The notes: generated by a model not told the origin, from the sequence alone. Positions 1 through 7,992 are shown, numbered from the stretch's first letter. The stretch is 13,286 bases of DNA from Veillonella sp. (GCF_015058545.1 NZ_SVCB01000027.1:1-13286); one strand, 5' to 3'. Numbers and translations are program-made.

Positions 1-383
1 AAATGACAACTAATCATCATGATTGTATTGCATAGAGTGTACTTTCAGAGTGTTCAATTATTTATCGATAATAATTTAACTAAAAGATACAGTATATTAT
101 AACATAAAATAGAATAATTTTTATGTTTTATTATGTTTAAACAAAAATTAATTTACCATTTAACACTTTTTCTCTTAATCTCTTTTAATTTTATAAAAAT
201 AAGATGTAATATCCACCCCATAAAAACATTTTCAAATTCAACTTATTGTTATGATTTTTATCGCTTTTTCTTGATTAGTATCTGCAAAAATTACTCAAAT
301 ATTTAATGAATCGCTCGTCTTATGAGTATTTTGTATAATTAATACGCAATTTGTGAATGAATATCAATTATGTATATTATCCG
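1..383. other. AT-rich spacer, no gene seen
   Basis: I see no reading frame with a plausible ribosome binding site on either strand. The stretch is very AT-rich and holds only weak AT-only inverted repeats, for example ACATAAAA (102-109) against TTTTATGT (119-126), which are expected by chance at this composition. Confidence 0.6.
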
Positions 384-412
384 TTGCTATTATACATTTT
401 TATATATATAAT
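384..412 (+). promoter_or_regulatory. candidate promoter for the 58-codon gene
   Basis: TTGCTA (384-389), a 17-bp spacer, then a perfect TATAAT (407-412). Transcription would start near 419 and give a leader of about 85 nt before the ATG at 505. The surroundings are so AT-rich that chance hexamers are likely, so this is only a candidate. Confidence 0.4.
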
Positions 413-504
413 GGATTTATAGGTATTATCACTGTTTTTTACTATAAATGTATTTTTCAGGCTTACTATGATACTGTATTTTTATGAAAGGGAGATGTTT
501 CATT

Positions 505-681
505 ATGAGCGGTCGTTATGAAGTTAAGTTTAGATATAAAAGTGATAGTCCGACCTCCCGAGGCGGCGTCAATGCAACAACAGTAACAGCTACCAGTACC
601 TCGAATGCACGGAATCAGGTTATTGCTTCCCATAGTTATGGTAAGGGTGTTACCATTATTTCGGTGGTGAAGAAGAAGTAA
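505..681 (+). CDS. small basic protein of unknown function (58 aa)
   Basis: A 58-residue protein starting MSGRYEVKFRYKSD. The ATG at 505 is preferred over the in-frame ATG at 484 because GGGAG (490-494) lies about 10 bases upstream of it, and the earlier ATG overlaps that binding site. The N-terminal 13 residues look like a beta strand, the middle (15-40) is rich in Thr, Ser, Asn and Ala, and the end is basic (VVKKK). There is no signal peptide, no membrane segment and no motif I recognise. It is the only gene on the plus strand and faces the DUF1904 gene, with which it shares a terminator. The strong binding site, candidate promoter and immediate terminator make it a convincing single-gene unit. 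I do not assign a function. Confidence 0.65.
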   Translation: MSGRYEVKFRYKSDSPTSRGGVNATTVTATSTSNARNQVIASHSYGKGVTIISVVKKK

Positions 682-691
682 AAACATGATA

Positions 692-737
692 CAAAAAGAA
701 ACTCCTCACAGATGTTTGAGTCCTGTGAGGAGTTTTT
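692..737. terminator. bidirectional intrinsic terminator
   Basis: A perfect 13-bp stem (699-711 with 723-735) closes an 11-nt loop. On the plus strand it ends in five T (733-737), stopping the small gene at 681. On the minus strand it is followed by the complement of AAAAAG (692-697), so it also stops the convergent gene ending at 747. Confidence 0.9.
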
Positions 738-746
738 AATTAAATA

Positions 747-1061
747 TTAAAATTCATAGTAATCATCTTTGCCGATATGGATAAAATACACTTCGCACAC
801 ATCATAACCTTCAGCTTTAACCGCATCAGCAATGCACTGAGCCATTTGTTTTTCCATAGCTACACCACGATCATATTGCACTACTTCTACCAAAGGATAC
901 ATATCATGGATTTTGCCGTCTCGAAAATATTTCGTTTCCGGACATTCTAAGGTAAAATAATCTACCGGCGTATCAGATAATTCAGCCAACTGTTTAGGTA
1001 AAGTAATACTTAACTTTTGAACGATATCAGGTGTAACACCTTTGAAAATTAATTGTGGCAT
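747..1061 (-). CDS. DUF1904 family protein
   Basis: A 104-residue protein beginning MPQLIFKGVTPD, which matches my memory of the DUF1904 family, small proteins with a tautomerase/MIF-like fold. As in that superfamily, a proline follows the initiator methionine, but whether this family is catalytic is not established. The start is fixed by a strong AAAGGAG about 7 bases before the ATG. It lies 29 bp downstream of the broken AlbA_2-type gene on the same strand, so the two may have been cotranscribed; its own strong binding site means it need not depend on that gene. It ends at the shared terminator. The protein is intact and about the usual family length. Confidence 0.72.
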   Translation of the reverse strand: MPQLIFKGVTPDIVQKLSITLPKQLAELSDTPVDYFTLECPETKYFRDGKIHDMYPLVEVVQYDRGVAMEKQMAQCIADAVKAEGYDVCEVYFIHIGKDDYYEF

Positions 1062-1090
1062 AATAACTCCTTTATATTATTTGGTTTCAA

Positions 1091-2529
1091 TTAATTTATA
1101 ATACTTTTTTCAATATCTTTTCTCATATTATCTAGATCAATAAACTTATCTAATGTCGATGGACTCTTTTGATACTTTCTATTTTTAGTTTCACCTGTAT
1201 GCATAATTAGTTCATTGTTTTCTAGAATTTCTATTATCTTATAAATTCTATATCTTGTAAATTTAGTATATTCTACTAGCTTACTAACTGTTATATCAGG
1301 ATTTTCTACTATCACTTGATAAACCATTTTAGATTCCTCATCTATATTTTCAATAGAATTAATTGGTTCTACTGTCCAAATTTTTAACTCCGTTTCATTC
1401 AAAGTAGTTTCAATTTGTGGTAATCTAAAATCATATTCACTTTGTAAGCTAAAAATAACCGGACCACCAGAACCTGCTCGTTCAGATAAGCCTATTTTTC
1501 TAAATAGAGTAGCTAAAATATTATTTCTTGGATTTGATTGCCCACCTTGTACAAATGCAGCTTTTGTAACCCTTAAGCATCCCGGATTTTTAAATATATA
1601 AAACATTTTATATACATTTATACTTATAGTTGATAATGTATTATGATAATCTGCATGTACTAACATATTAATACAAGCTTCTCGTAATGCTTCTTGTAAT
1701 TTTCCTGTAGACTTTCTCGTCATATTATCAGTTAACTCAAACGGCTCTAACAATAAAGCTTTTAACTTTTCTGTTACGGATAAATAAAACTCAAATATAT
1801 TTAGATTAGGATAATTTAAATCTCCAAAAGAAACTCTATCAATCCAACGTTCCGTATCGCCTGTTCTATTAAAAAAATCTAAATGAAAATGTGGAAATCT
1901 GCTTCTGTAAGCTTTGATTTACGACCATCATTTCTATCAACAGTCTGAGCCCCGATATATGTTAAAAACTCACTTGTACTTTTATCAAAAATTGACTCAT
2001 CTTTAGTATATTGATACAGATAGTCTTTATACTTAGAAATTGTAACTGAATTTAAATCTCGAATATCATAATTATCTAATGTAGTAGCATCCTGATTACC
2101 AGATCTGTTTCTCATAAAAGAAGCGACTTCATCATTTGTTGCTAATTGATCACTACTAAACCTTCTGATATATGTTTTAGATAAATTATCATTGAGATAT
2201 ATGGGTTTTTCTTCTATATGCGCTTCCGGTACTGTAATCTCAATACAGGTCTTTCCATTTAATAATATTTTTTGAATACACCTATTATCTAATATATTTT
2301 TACTAATTTTTTGTTGGTTATTAATCGTAACCCAAAAATCACTAATCATATTATCTGGATTTTCAACACCGGTTACGATAAACTTTCCTTGCTCTTCACT
2401 AATCCCAAGTATTATCTTTCCCCCAAATGTATTAGCAAAAGCTGAATATGTTTCCCATATATCATTAGATAACTTTTTATTCGATTTTTTATATTCAATA
2501 TATTCATTTTCACCCTTAAGTTCAATCAT
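1091..2529 (-). pseudogene. AlbA_2 / GHKL-type putative regulator, frameshifted
   Basis: Two reading frames together make one COG2865-like protein of about 480 codons. The first (2529 to 1879) carries the AlbA_2 (Schlafen-type) putative nucleic-acid-binding domain: an ENEYIEYKKS motif near residues 6-15, then TYSAFANTFGGKIILGI near 27-43. The second covers about 1890 to 1091. It has NMLVHADYH and a GSGGPVIF loop like the HATPase_c_4 region, and a C-terminal winged helix near MVYQVIVENPDITVSKLVEYT. The first frame stops at 1879 just after LTEADFHIFI, while another frame continues PHFHLDFFNRTGDTERWIDR. Adding one base at the AAA of 1895-1897 restores the frame. From family knowledge a GLLxFGK segment of about 15 residues normally follows LT-A, so a small deletion rather than a single lost base is likely. 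The ATG at 2529 has only a weak binding site. TTG at 1753 could restart the second half, but no good binding site supports it. Confidence 0.8.
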
Positions 2530-2580
2530 CTTAATCTATCACTCATTTCTAAATAATATATATTTCGAATTAAAATTATA

Positions 2581-2770
2581 TTTTCAAAAGATTGTCAAAA
2601 GATTATTTCTATTAAAAATCCAGTAATAATCTACCTTTTCTATGATTACTTACCCAAATTTAAAAACTTTTCAAAAGATTGTCAAAAGATTATAGGACTC
2701 ACAACTTCAGTTATAATCAGCATTTTTATATTGTTAATTTCATAATTCAAATATTTTTCAAAAGATTATA
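2581..2770. repeat. five phased direct repeats of TCAAAAGATT
   Basis: The decamer TCAAAAGATT occurs at 2584, 2595, 2671, 2682 and 2758, giving spacings of 11, 76, 11 and 76. Two 26-bp blocks (2581-2606 and 2668-2693) are identical. The intervening 61 bases are diverged, but CAGT-ATAATC recurs at the same offset (2621 and 2708), so the whole is a decayed 87-bp tandem repeat with conserved decamers. The array ends 52 bp before the broken regulator gene. On the minus strand each double unit contains TTGACA. The arrangement resembles operator or iteron arrays; the protein that would bind it is unknown. Confidence 0.85.
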
Positions 2771-2862
2771 CTTTATTATGATAGAAAGAATATAACATAA
2801 TTATATAATTAATTTTCAATTTTGTAATCAATACATTTTTAGTTTTTCTACTTTAACTTAGC

Positions 2863-2928
2863 AAAAAACCGGCTTTCCATGGTCTATCTTCATAATTTAC
2901 AATTATGAAACCACTAGTGCCGGTTTTT
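2863..2928 (-). terminator. tRNA-Arg terminator
   Basis: AAAAACCGGC (2864-2873) pairs perfectly with GCCGGTTTTT (2919-2928). Inside is a second stem, TTCATAATT (2889-2897) with AATTATGAA (2901-2909), around a 3-nt loop. On the minus strand the stem ends in six T, directly after the tRNA 3' end. The plus-strand copy also ends in five T, so it can act both ways. Confidence 0.85.
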
Positions 2929-2931
2929 ATT

Positions 2932-3008
2932 TGGTGCGCCTAGGCGGAATCGAACCACCGACACGCAGTTTAGGAAACTGCTGCTCTATCCTACTGAGCT
3001 ATAGACGC
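2932..3008 (-). tRNA. tRNA-Arg (anticodon CCT)
   Basis: On the minus strand a full cloverleaf can be drawn. The acceptor GCGTCTA pairs with TAGGCGC with one G-T pair. The D arm contains AGCTCAGTAGGATAGAGC. The anticodon stem GCAGT/ACTGC holds loop TTCCTAA, anticodon CCT, which reads AGG arginine codons. The T arm is GGTGGTTCGATTCCGCC. The discriminator is A and the CCA end is encoded (2932-2934). The mature tRNA is 77 nt with CCA. Confidence 0.97.
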
Positions 3009-3043
3009 ATGTATGTATTAAATTAAAACACTTTACAAACTAT

Positions 3044-3072
3044 ATTATAAACGGAATGTTCACATCTCGCAA
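3044..3072 (-). promoter_or_regulatory. promoter of tRNA-Arg
   Basis: On the minus strand TTGCGA (3072-3067), a 17-bp spacer and a perfect TATAAT (3049-3044). Predicted start near 3037, about 30 nt before the mature tRNA end at 3008. Confidence 0.6.
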
Positions 3073-3104
3073 TATACCTATATTCTTAAGCACTCATTTA
3101 CAAG

Positions 3105-3269
3105 TTATCCACGGTTTATACACAGAGTTATACACTTTTTCGTTCACTTATGCACCAAATTTTACTACTTACTTACAAGCTATACACAACATATCCACAG
3201 ATTCATGTGCATAATCTGTGGATATGTTCGTCAGTATGTACTATTTTTTAGTTTATAACCGGTGTATAA
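3105..3269. other. cluster of nine DnaA-box-like 9-mers
   Basis: Compared with TTATNCACA, there are perfect matches at 3116-3124 (TTATACACA, +) and 3206-3214 (TTATGCACA on the minus strand). Single-mismatch copies lie at 3105 (TTATCCACG), 3128 (TTATACACT), 3148 (TTATGCACC), 3180 (CTATACACA) and 3191 (ATATCCACA) on plus, and at 3217-3225 (ATATCCACA) and 3261-3269 (TTATACACC) on minus. Six plus-oriented boxes are followed by three minus-oriented ones within 165 bp, between AT-rich flanks. This density is typical of replication origins or DnaA-titrating loci. No dnaA or dnaN lies in the window, and gene strand does not switch here. Confidence 0.75.
3188..3228. repeat. 16-bp perfect inverted repeat within the DnaA-box cluster
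   Basis: AACATATCCACAGATT (3188-3203) is repeated inverted at 3213-3228 around the 9-nt centre CATGTGCAT. Each arm contains one DnaA-like box, and a perfect box (3206-3214) spans the centre. No T-run follows on either strand, so it is not an intrinsic terminator. Confidence 0.9.
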
Positions 3270-3338
3270 CTTTTAATTTGTTCGCTCAAAAATGACATGT
3301 TCTGCCAATTTTTACTAACAACACAGGTCGTCCATTAC

Positions 3339-3656
3339 TTATTCAGGGAACTTAAATTCGCCGTCGATTTCAACCGGGCGGCTCCAATCGACTTGAACGT
3401 CCGTACGTTCCCACATAACGGTTAAAGCTAATTTTAAGTTTTCCAAGGATTCAGCAGGATTTACCGTTACCGTTTCATATACATCAAGGCTTACTGCTTT
3501 TTCAATAGTTTGCGGTGTATGCAAATAATCCCAAATCTTTTTTTGCCAAGTTTCATCAGGCAATACTACTGTCATTTCTTTATTGTCTTTATTAAAGGCA
3601 ATATATCCCTTTTCATCCACCCCATAATGAATGGCATAATATGCTACGTTACTCAT
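3339..3656 (-). CDS. hypothetical protein (105 aa)
   Basis: Starts MSNVAYYAIHYGVDEKGY and ends DGEFKFPE. The start is well supported by AAAGGAG about 8 bases before the ATG. The protein is acidic and soluble, with alternating strand-like and helical stretches (a likely strand at MTVVLPDETW, a helix at ESLENLKLALTVMWER), and has no signal peptide or membrane segment. I do not recognise a family. It stands alone: the RND gene ends 182 bp upstream, and the DnaA-box cluster begins about 70 bp downstream of its stop. I see no convincing terminator for it. Confidence 0.75.
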   Translation of the reverse strand: MSNVAYYAIHYGVDEKGYIAFNKDNKEMTVVLPDETWQKKIWDYLHTPQTIEKAVSLDVYETVTVNPAESLENLKLALTVMWERTDVQVDWSRPVEIDGEFKFPE

Positions 3657-3838
3657 CGTATTAGCTCCTTTTCACTGTTATTGGCAATGTCTACTTACCT
3701 ATTTAATCATATATTACACAATCTACGCAATATGCTTTGATTAAATTTTATCGTAATAATAACAGAATTACCAGCAAAAAATCACTTCTTTTGATAAATA
3801 TCCGTCATTTAATACTAACTTTCCCTATGGCTCTTGTC

Positions 3839-6800
3839 TTATTTCTCTTCCGCTTTAAAGTATAGAGCATACATGACGGGCAGCACGATTAATGTCAAAA
3901 TGGTCGCCACAAAAAGGCCTCCACTGAAGGCAATAGCCATAGGTGACCAAAAGGCACTGCGCATGAGCGGCACCATACCTAAAATTGCTGCCAAAGCGGT
4001 GAGCATAATCGGCCGGAAACGCAAGATTGTGGAACTTACGATAGCATCATAGGTCGTTTGTCCTTCACTCCGGTGTAACTCAATCTGGTCAATTAAAATG
4101 ATAGAGTTTCGGATTATCATGCCACTTAAGGATATAACGCCCAAAACCACCATAAAGCCCATCGGCGTATTGGTTAAGAGCATGGTAAGCACAACCCCGA
4201 TAAGCCCCAATGGCGCCGTTAACAGAGCCATAATCATAAGGGATATCTTTTTAAGCTGGAACATGAGGATAACCATAATGAGACAGATCATAATCGGCAT
4301 CGGCCCTTTTAAGTTATTAAGGGCGATGTTACTCTGTTCGGCGGAGCCATCTACTTCAATGGTATAACCGGCCGGCAAATCCGCTCTCAGGTTGTCCAAT
4401 TTTTCATTAATTTCATTAGCCAGCGAATCAGCCATTACATTAGGCGGTACATTGCCGTGTACCGTAATAGTCGGTGCCATGTTGCGATGCCAAATAATAC
4501 CGTCTTCATTGCCCAAGGATATATTGGCAATCTGGCTGAGTGGCACATAGGCGCCGGAACCGGTCTGAATCGGAATATTTTGCAAAACACTCATATTGTG
4601 ATCTTCGTTACCGCTGAGTTTAAATTTCATCGGTATCGTCTGATTGCCCACATAGTATTGGCCCACGGTTACACCGGAAATTTTACTTTGCAAATCTGTC
4701 GCTACTGTATAGCTGTCAACGCCCATCAAGCGCGCTTTGGCAGGGTCAATATGCACTTCAATATTCGGTGTATTATCCGGCCAATCTTCGGCAATATCCG
4801 AGATTTCAGGGTATTCTTTGAAAACAGCCTTCACATCGGTGGCAATTTCTTTTACTTTGACCATATCAGGACCGGACACACGGAACATAATCGGATATTT
4901 GGAAGGCGGACCGGTCTGAATAAAGTCCATATTAATTAAAGCTGACGGAAATTCATCTTTTAATTTTTCATTCAAATCCTTGTATAATCTGTTTCTATCT
5001 TCCAAAGAGTTAGCTACAATCACATATTGCATGTAATTGTTGCGCTCAACTTCCGGTTCCAAGGTAAGGACGAAGCGCGGTGCCCCTTCACCGACATAGG
5101 CCGAATAATGCTCAATGCGTTTATCACCACTGAGAAGATTATCCAGCTGTTCCGCCTGATTCTTCGTATATTGCAACGATGAACTCTGCGGGAACTGAAT
5201 GGCTACCATAATTTCCGGTCTTGTGGAAGCCGGGAAAAACTCTACTTTAATAAGCGGCACGCTTACCAAAGAAATGAAGAATAACACTAAGGTTGTGATA
5301 AGGACCGTACGGCGATGACCGAGAGCCCAGTGGAGGAATTTTTCAAAACGAGCTAAAAATGACTTTTGTATCCGCATAGCTCTGGTTTCTTCATGACCCG
5401 GTTTAATACGAATTAACTTACTGCCCAATACGGGACTTACCAACACCGACGCAAACCAAGACAAGAGTAAAGCCATGGCCACAACGATAAATAAAGCATG
5501 GGTAAATTCGGCTACCGAACCTTCGGATAAGAAGATTGGCAAGAAGCCACAGCAGGTAATCAAGGTACCGCTCAACATCGGAAAGGCTGTTGATTTATAG
5601 GCAAAAGTGGCCGCATCATGCGTATTGAGCCCTTCTTCCATTTTGAGGGTCATCATTTCTACAACGATAATCGCATCGTCTACCAAGAGGCCTAAGGAGA
5701 TGATTAAGGCACCGAGGCTTACTTTATGTAACTCAAGACCGTCAGCGTACATGCCCACGAAGGTACTGGCCACTACGACCGGTATGGTAAGAGCTACCAC
5801 AATCCCACTGCACACACCAAGGGATATAAAGCTGACGATTAATACAATAACGATAGCTTCAAATAATGAGCGGGTAAATTCGCTGATAGATTCATCTACC
5901 ACTTTTGGTTGATTGGATACCTGACTCACATCGAGGCCCACCGGCAAGGGATCTTTATAGGACGCCATTTTAGCATCCAACGCCTTACCGAATTCAATAT
6001 TATTGGCCCCCGGATCCATAGAAACGGCAATGCCGATGGCCGGTTTGCCATTATAGTAGAACAACGGGCTCTGTGGTGATTCATAATCCATGCGAACCGT
6101 GGCAATATCCCCTAAACGCAAAGTCTGACCATTCACTTGAAGCGGCATTTCACGAACTGAATCAACGCTGTCAAAAAGACCGTTCACACGCAAATACACA
6201 TTATTGGTGTCCGTATCAATCATGCCGGCCGGTGCCATGGAGCTTTGCTGTTTTAAAGCATTCAAAATCGTCTGAGCACTAATTTGGTAGGCCGACAATT
6301 TATCTTTATTCATTTCTACATAAAGAGTCTGTTCTTGCACACCTTTTAAATCTATCCGTTTTACATTCGGCACGCTCAGTAAAACGCGCTTAATATCTTC
6401 GGCGTAGGCCCTTTTTTCTTCATAGGAATAATCGTCGCCGGTGAGGGCGTAAATTGTGCCGTACACATCGTCAAAACGGTCATTAATGACAGGTCCCTGC
6501 ACACCGGAAGGGAGGCTCGACCATTCGTCCTCAATCATGTGACGAACTTCGGTCCAAACGGCCCGTACCTCATCGCTTTTAACCGATTCTTTTAAATTAA
6601 TATAAATGACCGTCTTACCGCCGTCGGTAAAACTTTTTGTATAATCAAGACCCGGTAAATCGCGGATTTTTTCTTCCAACTTATCCGTTACTTGCTCCGA
6701 CATTTGCTGCGGCGAAGCGCCCGGCCAAGTGGCGGCTACCACCATGGTTCGAATCGTAAAATTCGGATCCTCCATACGACCGATTTTCATAAAGGAAAAA

Positions 6801-6886
6801 CTGCCGATGGCAAAGAGCATGGCCATGAAAAAGTAGATTATCGACTTGTGCCTGAGGGCCCAATCGGCTAAGTTAAACTGCTTCAT
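3839..6886 (-). CDS. RND efflux transporter, inner-membrane pump
   Basis: A 1015-residue AcrB-type pump, full length for the family. It exports substrates across the envelope using the proton gradient, normally as a trimer with a periplasmic adaptor and an outer-membrane channel. The first membrane helix (about 13-33) is followed by GRMEDPNFTIRTMVVAATWP, a segment that resembles TriC/MexK-like pumps. The proton-relay aspartates of TM4 are visible as D403-D404 in GLLVDDAIIVVE. The TM10 lysine of AcrB (K940) appears to be Arg926 in the motif MIIRNSIILID, as I recall for TriC-like members. Two large periplasmic loops flank the central helices. The start codon overlaps the adaptor stop (ATGA, 6883-6886), so translation is probably coupled. 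Substrate cannot be read from sequence. Confidence 0.95.
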   Translation of the reverse strand: MKQFNLADWALRHKSIIYFFMAMLFAIGSFSFMKIGRMEDPNFTIRTMVVAATWPGASPQQMSEQVTDKLEEKIRDLPGLDYTKSFTDGGKTVIYINLKESVKSDEVRAVWTEVRHMIEDEWSSLPSGVQGPVINDRFDDVYGTIYALTGDDYSYEEKRAYAEDIKRVLLSVPNVKRIDLKGVQEQTLYVEMNKDKLSAYQISAQTILNALKQQSSMAPAGMIDTDTNNVYLRVNGLFDSVDSVREMPLQVNGQTLRLGDIATVRMDYESPQSPLFYYNGKPAIGIAVSMDPGANNIEFGKALDAKMASYKDPLPVGLDVSQVSNQPKVVDESISEFTRSLFEAIVIVLIVSFISLGVCSGIVVALTIPVVVASTFVGMYADGLELHKVSLGALIISLGLLVDDAIIVVEMMTLKMEEGLNTHDAATFAYKSTAFPMLSGTLITCCGFLPIFLSEGSVAEFTHALFIVVAMALLLSWFASVLVSPVLGSKLIRIKPGHEETRAMRIQKSFLARFEKFLHWALGHRRTVLITTLVLFFISLVSVPLIKVEFFPASTRPEIMVAIQFPQSSSLQYTKNQAEQLDNLLSGDKRIEHYSAYVGEGAPRFVLTLEPEVERNNYMQYVIVANSLEDRNRLYKDLNEKLKDEFPSALINMDFIQTGPPSKYPIMFRVSGPDMVKVKEIATDVKAVFKEYPEISDIAEDWPDNTPNIEVHIDPAKARLMGVDSYTVATDLQSKISGVTVGQYYVGNQTIPMKFKLSGNEDHNMSVLQNIPIQTGSGAYVPLSQIANISLGNEDGIIWHRNMAPTITVHGNVPPNVMADSLANEINEKLDNLRADLPAGYTIEVDGSAEQSNIALNNLKGPMPIMICLIMVILMFQLKKISLMIMALLTAPLGLIGVVLTMLLTNTPMGFMVVLGVISLSGMIIRNSIILIDQIELHRSEGQTTYDAIVSSTILRFRPIMLTALAAILGMVPLMRSAFWSPMAIAFSGGLFVATILTLIVLPVMYALYFKAEEK

Positions 6887-7974
6887 ATGCGTACCTTAGC
6901 CCCTTCTTCCAATTTATCCGTACCGGCCGTTACAATGCGGTCACCGGCCTTCAAACCGGACACTACAGCTACCTGATTATTACCCAAATTGCCTAACGTA
7001 ACTGTCCGTAAGTGAACCGTATTATTGGTTACTACATATACTTGGCCCTGACTATTCGGTGTAGGTTGACGAGTGCCTACCAAGGCCGTTAACGGAATCA
7101 TCAACCCATTCGTATTTAATTGATTAAATACTACATTGGCCGTCATACCGAGCTGCAATTGAGCCGGTGGATTCGGTAACGAAATTTTAACCGTATAGGT
7201 ACGAGCTGTTGCATCCGGAACCGGTGAAATTTCACGGACTACACCGGCCGTTGTCACATTCGGCAAGGCCCAATAGGTGACACTGGCCGGTGATCCCACG
7301 GAAACAGACGCCATCATTTGTTCCGGCAAAGCAATAACCGCTTCCGGCTCATTGCCGACAGCTATGGTTCCTACGGTCTGACCGGCTGCTACGACTTGGC
7401 CCACTTCAATGGAGGCAGCCGTAATAATTCCGTCAGCCGGTGCTGTTAATTGAGTATAGTTTTGCTGATTCGCACTGGTCTGCACATTCGCCTGTGCTTG
7501 AGCGAGTTGCGCCGCCGCTACTTTATAGGAATTTTCCATTTGATCTAATTGTAACTGACTGATAGCTTCTTCGGCATAGAGCTGACGATAGCGCTGCACA
7601 TTAGTGGCTGCCAAATCATATTGAGATTGAGCCGCCGCCAAAGCACCCTGGGCATTTTGCATTTGACTGCTCGTATCGCCTTGGTCTAACATGGCCAACA
7701 CTTGGCCCGCACTGACACGATTACCGATATTAAAATTCTTTTGAATGACACGTCCGCCGATTTGGAAGGACAAAGCCGTTTCATTGCGGTTTTTAATGGT
7801 GCCGGCCAAACTGTTTTCACCGACTCCGCTCCCTTGCCCAACGACCTGTGTTTTAACCAACGGGGCTTTATCGCTCGTTTCGTCCGATGAGCCACAACCA
7901 CTCACCAAGAGTAACAAACCTGTCAATAATGCTGTAATTATCGTGTATCGGCGCCAACTTCTCAGCCCGCTCAT
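6883..7974 (-). CDS. RND efflux periplasmic adaptor (membrane fusion lipoprotein)
   Basis: A 363-residue HlyD/AcrA-type adaptor that links the RND pump to an outer-membrane channel. The N-terminus is a lipoprotein signal: basic residues, a hydrophobic stretch, then lipobox VSGC with Cys27 as the lipidated residue. The biotinyl-lipoyl-like half motif SFQIGGRVIQKNFNIGNRV (about 69-87) and its partner PADGIITAASIEVGQVV enclose a helical hairpin rich in Ala and Gln (about 98-170). A beta-barrel domain and a membrane-proximal domain follow, with GLMIPLTALVG near the latter. The start is fixed by a strong AAGGAGGAG about 7 bases before the ATG. It is the first gene after its own promoter and overlaps the pump gene by 4 bp. 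Confidence 0.95.
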   Translation of the reverse strand: MSGLRSWRRYTIITALLTGLLLLVSGCGSSDETSDKAPLVKTQVVGQGSGVGENSLAGTIKNRNETALSFQIGGRVIQKNFNIGNRVSAGQVLAMLDQGDTSSQMQNAQGALAAAQSQYDLAATNVQRYRQLYAEEAISQLQLDQMENSYKVAAAQLAQAQANVQTSANQQNYTQLTAPADGIITAASIEVGQVVAAGQTVGTIAVGNEPEAVIALPEQMMASVSVGSPASVTYWALPNVTTAGVVREISPVPDATARTYTVKISLPNPPAQLQLGMTANVVFNQLNTNGLMIPLTALVGTRQPTPNSQGQVYVVTNNTVHLRTVTLGNLGNNQVAVVSGLKAGDRIVTAGTDKLEEGAKVRI

Positions 7975-7992
7975 ATGAATCTCCTCCTTATT

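Noticed and set aside
484..504. Earlier ATG giving a 65-residue version of the small protein
   Set aside because: This ATG overlaps the ribosome binding site of the ATG at 505 and has no site of its own.
2581..2770. CRISPR array
   Set aside because: The decamers are too short, the spacing alternates between 11 and 76, and no cas gene is seen.
3188..3228. Intrinsic terminator
   Set aside because: The stem is strong but no T-run follows on either strand.
3105..3269. Definite chromosomal oriC
   Set aside because: There is no dnaA or dnaN nearby and no change of gene strand at the cluster, so I call it only a DnaA-box cluster.
4457..4939. 160-codon open frame on the plus strand inside the RND gene
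   Set aside because: It is antisense to a strongly conserved pump sequence, has no ribosome binding site and no recognisable domain; it is a by-product of the coding bias opposite.
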